From: Enhygromyxa salina
Lineage (GTDB): Bacteria > Myxococcota_A > Polyangia > Nannocystales > Nannocystaceae
Direction of reading: 5' to 3'
DNA: 64,000 nucleotides
Assembly: GCF_002994635.1 (NCBI RefSeq)
Contig: NZ_PVNL01000147.1
Coordinates: 186,001 to 250,000 of the forward strand
Below the pieces are notes generated by a model that saw nothing but the letters and a program-made list of their open reading frames with translations, ran no database searches and was not told the DNA's origin. A program made the position numbers and the translations under genes. Of this stretch, positions 54,037 to 61,364 are shown one piece after another (position 1 is the first letter of the stretch; every line of letters starts with the position of its first letter).

Positions 54037-54789
54037 TCATGGACAGAACACGATCGCCCAATCCTCCCCCGCGCAGGCGCGCACGGGGCTCGGATCATCG
54101 CCGTGTTGATCGTCCCCCGACCACGCGTAGGCGTCGTCGCAAGACTCGAAGTAGAGCGCGACCGGGCTCATGCCGTTGTCCCGGTCCGGGCTCACACACG
54201 AGACCAGCGCGCCCTGCTCATCGGTGAATCGACCCACCTCTGGACAATCGGAGAGCAACGCCGGGTCGGCGCAGGTCAGCGTCGCGCAGTCTGGCCGATC
54301 CATCGGGACGATCTGCATCGTGAGGTTGTGGGCGTCGACGTGGCTGATATTGTACCAGTCGAAGTCGTTGAAATCGGTGTTGAACGTGAACTCGGCCAGG
54401 GTGTGGTGCTCGCCGCCCGGATCGTCGCCGATGAACCCCCAATAGCGCTTCGACGAGAGCGGCTCCACGGCGGTCCCGAGATCCCGACAGACAAACGCGC
54501 CGGCCGCCACCGTCGCGGCTTCGATGTCGCTCCCGCGCACTTCCACGGGCGACGTGCAGCGATTGATGAACACGGCCGTGGTTGTGCCGTCTGCCTCCGC
54601 CCGGCAGGGGTAGTCGCCGTCGACGGGCGCCGTCGAGGTGCCGCCGCTGCCATCCCCGTCGCCGCTGCCATCCCCGTCGCCGCTGTCGCTGCCAGTGCCG
54701 CCGCTCGATTCCTGCGCCGCGTCACCTGTGGCGCAACCAGCCACGAGCGAGAACAACACGACAGACACGATCTTTAGTTCAATTTGCAT
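54037..54789 (-). CDS. Thaumatin-like (PR-5/GH152-type) lipoprotein
   Basis: 250 residues from the ATG at 54789. Lipobox V-A-G-C (Cys19), then a Gly/Ser/Asp linker to about residue 57. The domain has the thaumatin pattern: TAVFINRCTSPVEV (N-terminal strands), LAEFTFNTDFNDFDWYNISHVDAHNLTM (compare D-F-Y-D-V-S-L-V-D-G-F-N in plant proteins), CATLTCADPALLSDCPEVGR, ALYFESCDDAYAWSGDD and the closing AIVFCP. Glu133 and Asp152 lie where plant thaumatin-like proteins have the acidic cleft. Such proteins bind or hydrolyse beta-1,3-glucan and permeabilise fungi. First gene of a three-gene overlapping operon, all lipoproteins with glucan-related folds. Confidence 0.8.
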   Translation of the reverse strand: MQIELKIVSVVLFSLVAGCATGDAAQESSGGTGSDSGDGDGSGDGDGSGGTSTAPVDGDYPCRAEADGTTTAVFINRCTSPVEVRGSDIEAATVAAGAFVCRDLGTAVEPLSSKRYWGFIGDDPGGEHHTLAEFTFNTDFNDFDWYNISHVDAHNLTMQIVPMDRPDCATLTCADPALLSDCPEVGRFTDEQGALVSCVSPDRDNGMSPVALYFESCDDAYAWSGDDQHGDDPSPVRACAGEDWAIVFCP

Positions 54790-54867
54790 CGGACCGCCCC
54801 CAGCGTCGGTTCAGCATAACGGAACTACACGAGCAGAGGAACCCGGATTGTGCCAATTGTGTTGCCT

Positions 54868-54884
54868 CTGGCACATCGTGCCAC
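54868..54884. promoter_or_regulatory. Palindromic motif CTGGCA-N3-CGTGCCAC, copy 1
   Basis: A 15-bp imperfect palindrome (TGGCAC and GTGCCA arms around ATC) lies 80 bases upstream of the first gene of the glucanase operon. A copy identical at 14 of 17 positions precedes the Cys-rich lipoprotein gene (56444-56460), so a common regulator is possible. The spacing does not fit a sigma-54 promoter. Confidence 0.4.
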
Positions 54885-55116
54885 ATCATCTGGGGGTCGG
54901 AAGACAATCATCGAGAGCAGTTTGACGGTGTCCTCGAGATCATGTCGAACCACGACCACGTCGACCTCACGGACCCACGCGGCGACCTGGCCGCTTCGAA
55001 GCGGCTGTTCAACAGCTTGCCCGCGGCATCAACGCTCATCGTGTCCGCTTCGACACTGTGTGGTCCGGCGGGGCGGCGTTGCTGCGAAGACGCCCCACCG
55101 GTAGCTCTTCTGTATC

Positions 55117-55144
55117 TCGGGCTGGCTCGCTCGAGCCAGCCCGA
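55117..55144 (-). terminator. Hairpin behind the Cys-rich lipoprotein gene
   Basis: A perfect 13-bp stem (TCGGGCTGGCTCG and its complement) with a 2-base centre, 37 bases beyond the stop of the Cys-rich gene. No T tract on the minus strand. Termination before the glucanase operon promoter is the probable role. Confidence 0.6.
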
Positions 55145-55181
55145 TTGATTCACACGCGAGTCACCACGTTCCGACCCAAGC

Positions 55182-56276
55182 TCAGACGCACTCCTGCAGA
55201 CCAAAGTGGCAGCCGTTGATGCAGTCCGCGTTGAGCGAGCAGGGCGAGCCCGCCTCACCAGTCTGACACTTGTCGTTGAGATCCGAGCAGTACGGAGCAG
55301 CCTCCGAGCAGTCCGTGTCATAGTCACACGGGTCTCCAAGCTGCCCCGCCGAGCACTTGGCTAGCGAGCACAGCGGCGCGCTCATGGAGCAGTCCGTATC
55401 CCACGCGCACGCGTCACCGGCCTCACCGAGTGAGCACGCACCCAACGAGCAAAGCGGCGCGCTCCCGCAATCGCCGTCATAGCCACACGCGTCCCCGACG
55501 TCGCCGGGCGAGCAGACGTCCCCGATCACGCACAACGACGCCGCTGGCGAGCAGTCCCCCCACCCCTCGCAGGCGTCCCCCTCGGCACCGGCCGAGCACT
55601 CCCCGAGCGCGCAGTAGGCTGCCGCCGGTGAGCAATCGCTGTTGTAGAGGCACGCGTCTCCGACATCACCCGCCGAACACAGGCCGCCCGAGCAGTAGGG
55701 TGAAGACTCGCCACAGTGGCTGTCAGAACTGCAAGCATCCCCAACCCCGCCGGCCGAGCACTCGTCGGCGAAGCAGACCGGCGCGGCCATCGAGCAGTCA
55801 CTGTTGTAGACACAGCCGTCCCCGGCCTCGCCGGCCGAGCACGCACCGTCCGAGCAAAAGGGCGCCGAGACGTTACAATGCGAATCGTAGGTGCAGGGGT
55901 CACCCACACCCCCATCCCAACAGGTGCCCGCGAAGCAGCGGTTGCCAGAGTACGCGCAGTCCGAGTTGTAGTCGCAGGGATCGCCGTCGCTGCCGTCCCA
56001 GCACTGGCTCTCGACGCACGCAGGCGCGTCGACCGGGCAGTGCGCGTCGTAGGTGCAGCTCTCACCTTCGTGATTCTCGGGGAGCGGCGCCTCGGGCTGC
56101 TGGATCTCGTCGATCTCCTCGTACTCTTCGAGCAGCGGCTCGGACGTCATCGGGTCGGTGTCGTCGACCATGCAACTGGTCCCGAGGGCGACCATGAGAC
56201 CAACCATGAGATGCGTCGCGGAGAATGGGCGGGTCAATGCCCCAATCCTGATGTTGCCGTACGGTGCGATTTTCAT
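55182..56276 (-). CDS. Cys-rich repeat lipoprotein
   Basis: 364 residues from the ATG at 56276. Signal peptide with lipobox L-G-T-S-C, an acidic Glu/Asp spacer to about residue 72, then about eleven units of roughly 26 residues with the pattern G-D-x-C-x-Y-x-S-D-C-x5-A-P-x-C-x4-C-S-A-G. Each unit has four Cys, giving about 44 in a row that must form disulfides outside the cytoplasm. The units resemble short EGF/Dickkopf-like modules described in myxobacterial proteins. No enzymatic motif. A rod-like adhesin or spacer is plausible. It lies upstream of the glucanase operon on the same strand but is separated by a hairpin, and shares a 17-bp upstream motif with that operon. Confidence 0.85.
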   Translation of the reverse strand: MKIAPYGNIRIGALTRPFSATHLMVGLMVALGTSCMVDDTDPMTSEPLLEEYEEIDEIQQPEAPLPENHEGESCTYDAHCPVDAPACVESQCWDGSDGDPCDYNSDCAYSGNRCFAGTCWDGGVGDPCTYDSHCNVSAPFCSDGACSAGEAGDGCVYNSDCSMAAPVCFADECSAGGVGDACSSDSHCGESSPYCSGGLCSAGDVGDACLYNSDCSPAAAYCALGECSAGAEGDACEGWGDCSPAASLCVIGDVCSPGDVGDACGYDGDCGSAPLCSLGACSLGEAGDACAWDTDCSMSAPLCSLAKCSAGQLGDPCDYDTDCSEAAPYCSDLNDKCQTGEAGSPCSLNADCINGCHFGLQECV

Positions 56277-56756
56277 GCGGCCACTCTAGGCAAGTGCCCA
56301 CTAAAAGACAACAGTTAACTTTGCGTACATTTTTCTACATCGCAATGAGCGGAGCCCCGTGCAGTCAAGGTGACGGCGCTTGTCGCAAGCGTGCCCCCCA
56401 GGGGCCACTCATCGCACTTTCGTGAGCCCGCAGCCTATCGCACCTGGCATTCCGTGCCACCTGGGCGCGAATATGACCACTGGCAACAGCATTCATGCCA
56501 GACACCACTGGTTCCGTTGTCAATGAGGGATTATCCCTACATCTTCATGTCTGTTGTTGTGGCAAACGTCGAGATCGCCAACGAGCGGGAGGCGGTCGGC
56601 CGAGTCTGGCCACCGTTGGGCTCGGGTCGAGGCCACCACCGCGATCCAGGCCGCCGCTCCCCGGCCAGCTCGAGCTGAAGTTCACAGCCTGGGCGCACGG
56701 CCCAACCAGGTCGCGTTGGGTTCGCCGTGTCTCGAAGCGTGAGCTCGACTAGCTGA
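56277..56756. other. Gene-poor region upstream of the Cys-rich gene
   Basis: No convincing gene. The 60 bases before the Cys-rich start are AT-rich (AACAGTTAACTTTGCGTACATTTTTCTAC is the core, given here only in part as AGTTAACTTTGCGTAC) and likely hold its promoter. Several TGGCA/TGCCA boxes occur at 56445-56510, including the motif copy at 56444-56460. The rest looks like decayed sequence. Confidence 0.4.
56444..56460. promoter_or_regulatory. Palindromic motif CTGGCA-N3-CGTGCCAC, copy 2
   Basis: Identical to the copy at 54868-54884 except for the three central bases. It lies 168 bases upstream of the Cys-rich lipoprotein gene. Nearby TGGCAACAG and CATGCCAG half-sites may extend it. Confidence 0.4.
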
Positions 56757-56906
56757 GGTGATCGCGAACGGGTCAGGTCTCGTACCGAGCCCGTTCGGCG
56801 CGATGTCGCCCCCGAAGGTGGGCGACCCCGTGAGCGCGAGGCACGGCTTGACCATCACGGCCCGAGCAAGTCGGGTCGATCACGGCGAAGTCGAGTTCGA
56901 GCTGGC
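56757..56906 (+). repeat. Dispersed 150-bp direct repeat, copy A
   Basis: Begins GGTGATCGCGAACGGGTCAG and ends GAGTTCGAGCTGGC. Copy B at 57998-58138 is in the same orientation, about 90 percent identical by eye, and lacks a 12-base piece. No terminal inverted repeats or transposase were seen. The right end of copy A runs into an RND-transporter fragment, while copy B runs into the end of the second toxin-like gene. Confidence 0.75.
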
Positions 56907-57096
56907 GCTGGGCGTGATCTTGTTGTTCATCGCTGTGGACCTACGCGAGGCCAAGGGGACGGCGGCTTGCTTTGCGACCCTGACCCTCGGGGTGCTGGTG
57001 GCCCTGGGGGTCATGGGGTTGTGGCCATTGAAGATGAACTTCTTCAACCTGGTGGTGATGCCGGCGGTCGTGGGATTGGGGTTGGACGCGAGCTAG
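56899..57096 (+). pseudogene. Fragment of an RND/MMPL-type transporter
   Basis: About 65 residues from LALGVILLFIAVDLREAKG through GLWPLKMNFFNLVVMPAVVGLGLDAS match the membrane segment of RND-superfamily exporters in which an Asn-Phe-x-Asn-Leu-V-V-x-P motif precedes G-x-G-x-D-A-S. A stop follows at once, and both ends of the transporter are missing. The fragment directly follows repeat copy A, so it was probably left by a rearrangement. Confidence 0.6.
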
Positions 57097-57112
57097 CGGC
57101 GGGCGGTGGGAC

Positions 57113-57769
57113 TCACAGCGGAGGGACGCAGTCTAGCTTCACGCGCGCTTGACTGGCGCTGTCGACCACGACGTCGAGCACCAGGCACTCGAGATCGTAG
57201 CTGAAGCTCGTTTCACCCTCGTTCGGCGGGTTCGAGAACGAGATGCTGACGTAGCCGATCTGGTTGAGGGGCAGCTGTGCCTCGCACTGTTGCGCGATCG
57301 TGGGCGCCGGGCAGTCGCCATCGCAGTTGGTGCGGTGCACGTACATGGCCGCGTAGTACCAGAGCTCGAACTGACAGTCGGCGTCGCCCGACTCCCAGTT
57401 TCGCACACCCACGTGGTAGCCGAGCGGTGCCCAGCCAGTGCGACGGTCGAGCACGCGGCCGAAGTCGTCGCCGTCCTCGAACTGAACCGCGGCGCGCTGC
57501 AACACCGTATCGTTGCCGCAGCCAGCGTCGACCGGATCGCACAGATCGTACTCGTTCCAGTCGAAGGTTAGCGGCGCGAGCCAGCTCTCAGGGGTTTCGC
57601 CGTGCGAACTCAGGGTTGACGCGCCGGGGATCGGATGCCCGAAGGTCGCAACGACGAGCTCGCCCGTGGCCATGTCGCGCATCACGCCGTAGTCTTTCGG
57701 GCATGGCGAGTCTTCGCAGATGAAATCGTGGCCGAAGATGCGCACGTGGTCACCGAGCGCGAGGCCCAC
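57113..57769 (-). CDS. Hypothetical secreted-type protein, probably 5'-truncated
   Basis: 218 residues from a GTG at 57769. No signal peptide, although the protein has many Cys residues (CEDSPC, CDPVDAGC, CDGDC, CEAQLP, LECLVLD, LDC) and a beta-rich, exported look. I do not recognise the family. An in-frame stop lies about 40 bases upstream of the GTG with no better start between, and another frame just upstream (57780-57860) looks coding-like (HDSLDYFLPDEEVAITGDP). The gene therefore probably lost its N-terminus by frameshift or deletion. It lies between the two copies of the 150-bp direct repeat. Confidence 0.5.
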   Translation of the reverse strand: MGLALGDHVRIFGHDFICEDSPCPKDYGVMRDMATGELVVATFGHPIPGASTLSSHGETPESWLAPLTFDWNEYDLCDPVDAGCGNDTVLQRAAVQFEDGDDFGRVLDRRTGWAPLGYHVGVRNWESGDADCQFELWYYAAMYVHRTNCDGDCPAPTIAQQCEAQLPLNQIGYVSISFSNPPNEGETSFSYDLECLVLDVVVDSASQARVKLDCVPPL

Positions 57770-57997
57770 GTCGCCGCCAGCTTGGATCGCCGGTGATAGC
57801 GACTTCTTCGTCAGGAAGGAAATAGTCTAGCGAATCGTGTGCCCATACTCGGACGCTAGCCTCGCGACTCGCGGCGCGCAAATGAGGTGATTCCCTCAAT
57901 CCGCTTGGGGTCGCTAGCGGATAGGACATCCGATGCGGGGTCGCGGGATGCGTCAACATCTCGCCACCCCGCGCTCGGCGTGCTTGTCGGCCGGCGA

Positions 57998-58138
57998 GGT
58001 GATCGCGGACGGGTCAGGTCTCGTTCGGCGCGATGTCGCCCCCGAAGGTGCGCGACCCCGTGAGCCCGAGGCACGGCTTGACCATCACGGCCCGAGCAAG
58101 CCGGGTCGGTCACGCGGCGAAGTCGAGTTTGAGCTGGC
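57998..58138 (+). repeat. Dispersed 150-bp direct repeat, copy B (141 bp)
   Basis: Same orientation as copy A (56757-56906), with a 12-base deletion after GGTCTCG and scattered substitutions. It ends 10 bases before the stop of the second cytolysin-like gene. Between 57770 and 57997 no gene was seen. Confidence 0.75.
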
Positions 58139-58148
58139 CAATCCTCGG

Positions 58149-60614
58149 TCAGATCTTGTCGGGTCCCCAGACCTCGACTTCGGCCAGCGACAAGTAGTTC
58201 GTGCCGTTGAGCTTCACGCGGAGGTAGCGACCGACCGCGCCGCCCATGTCGAAGTCGGCTGTCGTTGGCGAGACCCCGGCGTGAGTCCGAGTCTCAACGA
58301 CGGCCAGGTTCTCGTCGAGCAGCTCGACATCGTAGTCGGCGAGGCGCCATGTGCAGCAGGGATCCGTTCGGCTCCAAACCGACACATCGTTCACGGTCCG
58401 CATCGAGCCAAGGTCGACGCGCCACCATGCCTGGTTCGTGTATTCGGTGTGAGTGACCGACCCATTGGACCAGACGCCGTTGGTCCCGCCATCCACGGCG
58501 AGACTCGCCGATGAACCATTTTTTGTGGACGATTCGGTCGCCGGCTGCCCGTACGCGAGGTTGCGGTCGCCCTCGAACGGGCGCGAGATCTTCACCGCGC
58601 TGAATTTGACCCCGGTCATATAGGCCGAGTAGAGCGCGACGGAGCCCGTGCCATGGGTGGTGTCATACGCCGAGACCAGCTTGACACCCTCGAGGTAGAA
58701 GTGGTGTGCGGTGCCCGATCGGACCAGTTTCAGCGTGTTCCACGTGTTCAAAGTTGGCTGACACGGAACTGTGGCGAGCACCGTCCCCACGCCGTCCACG
58801 AACTTCTCGATCTGAGCGAAGTTCCATTGTTTGTTGATCGACGCCCGATAGTAGTTCCCGGAGTCTTGAATCCCGTACATGAGCCCCCAGCTGTCGTCGT
58901 CCGTGGGCAACACCTTCGTAGACAGAGTTCCGTCTTTCATGTGTGTATCGAAGGCTTCGACATAGGTTCCACGCAAGAGTCCGTCCGGCCCAAAGCTCCC
59001 GGCGTTGCCCTCCTGGTAGATCCAGTTGTTTGTCTCGGTCGTCCAATCCGCCGAGTGCTCGAACCCCTCGACCACTGGCAGCCAGCGCGAGGGGACCGCG
59101 TCCGCGGTCCAGTTCTCGAGGAACCGCAGGGTCCCGGCTTGCGGCAGGTTGATCATGCTAAAATCGACCGCCACCTCGCGGCGGTGACCATAGATGTATT
59201 CATAGAACACCTTCATGTACGGGGAATACACAGGATGCCCAGTCCACCGCACGTGGAGGTAGGTCACATCATAGTCAAAAATGGTCTTCGCCACCCCGTC
59301 GAAGGCCTGACCCACCCAATAGAGCGCCTCGAAGCTCGGCGTCAATGTGGCCGTCGCCAGGACCGGCACGTGTGCGATCTTGGGTTCGTCGTCGGCCATG
59401 AGCAGCATGTCTGACCACGATGCGTACTCACCGGCCGAGGTCTCGTTCATCCTAAAGCGCCAGCTCGCACGATTGAGTGCGCTCTCATCGACCACCGTGA
59501 AGCCATCCAGGGTCACGGGTTGCGAGGTCCCGTTCTCGATCGAGAAGTTGAGCGTGGGCACACCATTGGACACGGCGACGTCCGTCGAGGTATTCGCCGA
59601 GGTGTCGAACGTGTGGCTTCCGCCGACGCCCACTGGCGCGTGCTTGGCGGCCATGACGGCGGCGTGCAGCGGAAAGATCTCGACCTCGACCTGTTCTTGA
59701 AAAACCGCAAAATCGGTGTCCGTGTCCTTGTGCGGCGTCCCCGCGTTGACCCCCGACCCCTCCCCGCTCACCAACATATATTTGCGATTCTCATCGGCGT
59801 CCGCGAACAGCTCCACGCGAAATCCAATGTTGCGTGTCACAGCCTGCTGGTCGTAACCAAACCAGTTGGTGTGACCGCTGGGTGCGAGCACAAACAAAGC
59901 GTAGCTGCCTGCGGGGTAGCCACCGGTAGCGGCCACGGGGGGCAAGTCGGCCAGCGCGTCGATCTGCTCCACGATCTGGGCGGTCCCGACCGACGGGCCA
60001 GCGTCGACCTGCAGCTCACCGTCGGCGTCCACGTCATCGTGCGGGTCACCCAGCGAGTGCAGCCGGAAGCCCACGACCGGGGCCAGGCTCTCGGCCACGA
60101 CGACTTCACCTTCGACGCCGAAGCCGATCGCCTTCGCCATCGTGCTCGCCTCGTTCACGTTGGTGAACACAATCGGCACCCGCAGGCGCCACGCGGCGTT
60201 CAACAGTGGCTTCCAGGTCTCGATGTCTGCGGCCGTCGAACTCGAAAGGTCGACGGCGAGGGCGTGGCTCTCGGCCAGAACCGACTCGGACGTCGACACA
60301 TCGAGATCATCCGCCAAGACAAGGTCGAGCTCGCTGGCGAGGCCGTCGATCTGCGCCGAGCCGGCCCCGAGCACCAACACGGGCTGGTCCCGAACCCGCG
60401 GCGCGACCTCCGAGTCGACGGGCGCGGTCGGGAGCTCGTCGATTTCATCTTCGAATGTGCTGAACTGGTCGCCCGTGATATCGGCGTCATCCACGTCACA
60501 GGCGCCGAGGGCGAGCAACGCCAGCGTCAACAGCGCGGCGCTGCTGGTTCGCCAGCCGCCGTGGAACGTGCGAACAAGCCCGTGGGTATGAGCGTGATTA
60601 TTCTGAGTATGCAT
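58149..60614 (-). CDS. Cytolysin (VCC/leukocidin-fold) pore-forming toxin-like lipoprotein with F-type lectin, copy 2
   Basis: 821 residues from the ATG at 60614. A His-rich n-region precedes lipobox A-L-G-A-C (Cys39) with Asp at +2. Same layout as the paralogue at 44862-47393: prodomain-like part (about 75-188; ALAVDLSSSTAADIETW; AKAIGFGVEGEVVVAES), leukocidin core (about 238-490; IGFRVELFADADENRKYMLV, ASWRFRMNETSAGEYASW, LATATLTPSFEALYWV, EVAVDFSMINLP), a LamG-like sandwich (about 500-675) and a C-terminal F5/8 domain (683-818). The last has F-type lectin marks: SVTHT, WWRVDLGS, and R749-T-D751 followed by the Cys753-Cys754 pair and Arg757, close to the fucose motif H-x24-R-x-D-x4-R. Lectin-bearing pore-forming toxins are known (VCC, lectinolysin). 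Target and pore activity are inferred. Confidence 0.72.
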   Translation of the reverse strand: MHTQNNHAHTHGLVRTFHGGWRTSSAALLTLALLALGACDVDDADITGDQFSTFEDEIDELPTAPVDSEVAPRVRDQPVLVLGAGSAQIDGLASELDLVLADDLDVSTSESVLAESHALAVDLSSSTAADIETWKPLLNAAWRLRVPIVFTNVNEASTMAKAIGFGVEGEVVVAESLAPVVGFRLHSLGDPHDDVDADGELQVDAGPSVGTAQIVEQIDALADLPPVAATGGYPAGSYALFVLAPSGHTNWFGYDQQAVTRNIGFRVELFADADENRKYMLVSGEGSGVNAGTPHKDTDTDFAVFQEQVEVEIFPLHAAVMAAKHAPVGVGGSHTFDTSANTSTDVAVSNGVPTLNFSIENGTSQPVTLDGFTVVDESALNRASWRFRMNETSAGEYASWSDMLLMADDEPKIAHVPVLATATLTPSFEALYWVGQAFDGVAKTIFDYDVTYLHVRWTGHPVYSPYMKVFYEYIYGHRREVAVDFSMINLPQAGTLRFLENWTADAVPSRWLPVVEGFEHSADWTTETNNWIYQEGNAGSFGPDGLLRGTYVEAFDTHMKDGTLSTKVLPTDDDSWGLMYGIQDSGNYYRASINKQWNFAQIEKFVDGVGTVLATVPCQPTLNTWNTLKLVRSGTAHHFYLEGVKLVSAYDTTHGTGSVALYSAYMTGVKFSAVKISRPFEGDRNLAYGQPATESSTKNGSSASLAVDGGTNGVWSNGSVTHTEYTNQAWWRVDLGSMRTVNDVSVWSRTDPCCTWRLADYDVELLDENLAVVETRTHAGVSPTTADFDMGGAVGRYLRVKLNGTNYLSLAEVEVWGPDKI

Positions 60615-60670
60615 GGTGCGTCTCGTTCCTCGAACCCCGAGAATATGGCAGCCGGGGCGTCGCCACGCTT

Positions 60671-60723
60671 TCGAAGAAACTGGAGTCGCGTGTCGAAGAA
60701 AGTGGATTTGCGTGTCGAAATTG
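60671..60723. repeat. 22-bp tandem repeat upstream of cytolysin-like copy 2
   Basis: Two 22-base units beginning TCGAAGAAA and ending GCGTG (60671-60692 and 60693-60714) differ at 3 positions; a third partial unit (TCGAAATTG) follows. They lie 57 to 109 bases upstream of the toxin-like start. Spacing of about two helical turns is typical of binding sites for a regulator that stacks on one face. Confidence 0.6.
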
Positions 60724-60862
60724 TTCGAACCGACAAGCGCCTGGGTCTTCGCGGGTCGTGGTCTCGTCAGGCGGCGACGAAGAAGACGACGCCGAGGCTG
60801 CCCGGCGTCGCTACGAGTTTGGCCTGCTGCTCAACCGCATGAAGCAGTGAGGGCCTCCGAGG

Positions 60863-61302
60863 TCAGCCGCAGCTGACGTCGCAGATCGATGTGACCTCAT
60901 ACGCGCAGAGGCTATCCCAGGCCCCGTCCGGATCGCAGCAATAGGGGTCGACCGCGCAGACCTCGGCAGCGCACGGATCGTCGCAGCTCGATTCCAACGA
61001 CTCGCCGAGATTACAGACATCATGGGCGCAGGCGGTGGTCGACGCCGCCGTGATCGCTACGGTGCCGCGCCAGTCGTCCCGCAGACCAACCGGGGCATAC
61101 CAGCCGGTGTCCGGGTTGACGCGCCACAGCGTCCCGTTCTGCACGATGTACAACCAGCCTCGCCGTCCTCGTCAAAGCTGTCGAGCGCGATCGACTGGCT
61201 GCGCGCGCCGTCGAGCGCGATCGAGATTCGACTTTCACTGTAGCTCCAGCCGGCTTCGTCTTCACAGATCTTCTGGAGCGTCTGGATGATCGTCTCGAGC
61301 AT
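60863..61302 (-). pseudogene. Chimeric, frame-broken gene remnant
   Basis: From the ATG at 61302 about 50 residues resemble the start of a YbjN-like/chaperone-like protein (LETIIQTLQKICEDEAGWSYSES; SQSIALDSFDEDGEA). Near 61155 the reading frame must change by one base to continue as WLYIVQNGTLWRVNPDTGWYAPVG, a propeller-like strand, then a Cys-rich tail (CAHDVCNLGESL; CDDPCAAEVC; DPYCCDPDGAWDSLC) known from myxobacterial secreted proteins. The two halves do not belong to one family. A deletion that joined two genes, followed by loss of frame, explains the structure. The 96-residue second half could still be translated from an internal ATG at 61153. Confidence 0.5.
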
Positions 61303-61364
61303 CCGCCCAGAGTCGGCGACTCTTCGGCGCGGATCAAGCTGCAACGACGCCCGCCCGACCACGC

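Larger units (their letters stand above)
54790..55181. other. Region upstream of the glucanase operon
   Basis: 392 bases without a gene. The part near 54789-54890 is the presumed promoter region of the leftward thaumatin-like operon and contains a palindromic motif at 54868-54884 that recurs upstream of the Cys-rich gene. The end near 55117-55144 is a hairpin that belongs to the Cys-rich gene. Confidence 0.5.

Noticed and set aside
54868..54884. Possible sigma-54 promoter (TGGCACG start)
   Set aside because: The GG and GC elements are 10 rather than 12 bases apart and the -12 TTGC is missing. The palindromic reading fits better.
57750..57959. A separate small gene on the minus strand next to the truncated gene
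   Set aside because: Its C-terminal part is coding-like only for about 20 residues and overlaps the truncated gene in another frame. It is better explained as the lost N-terminal frame of that gene.
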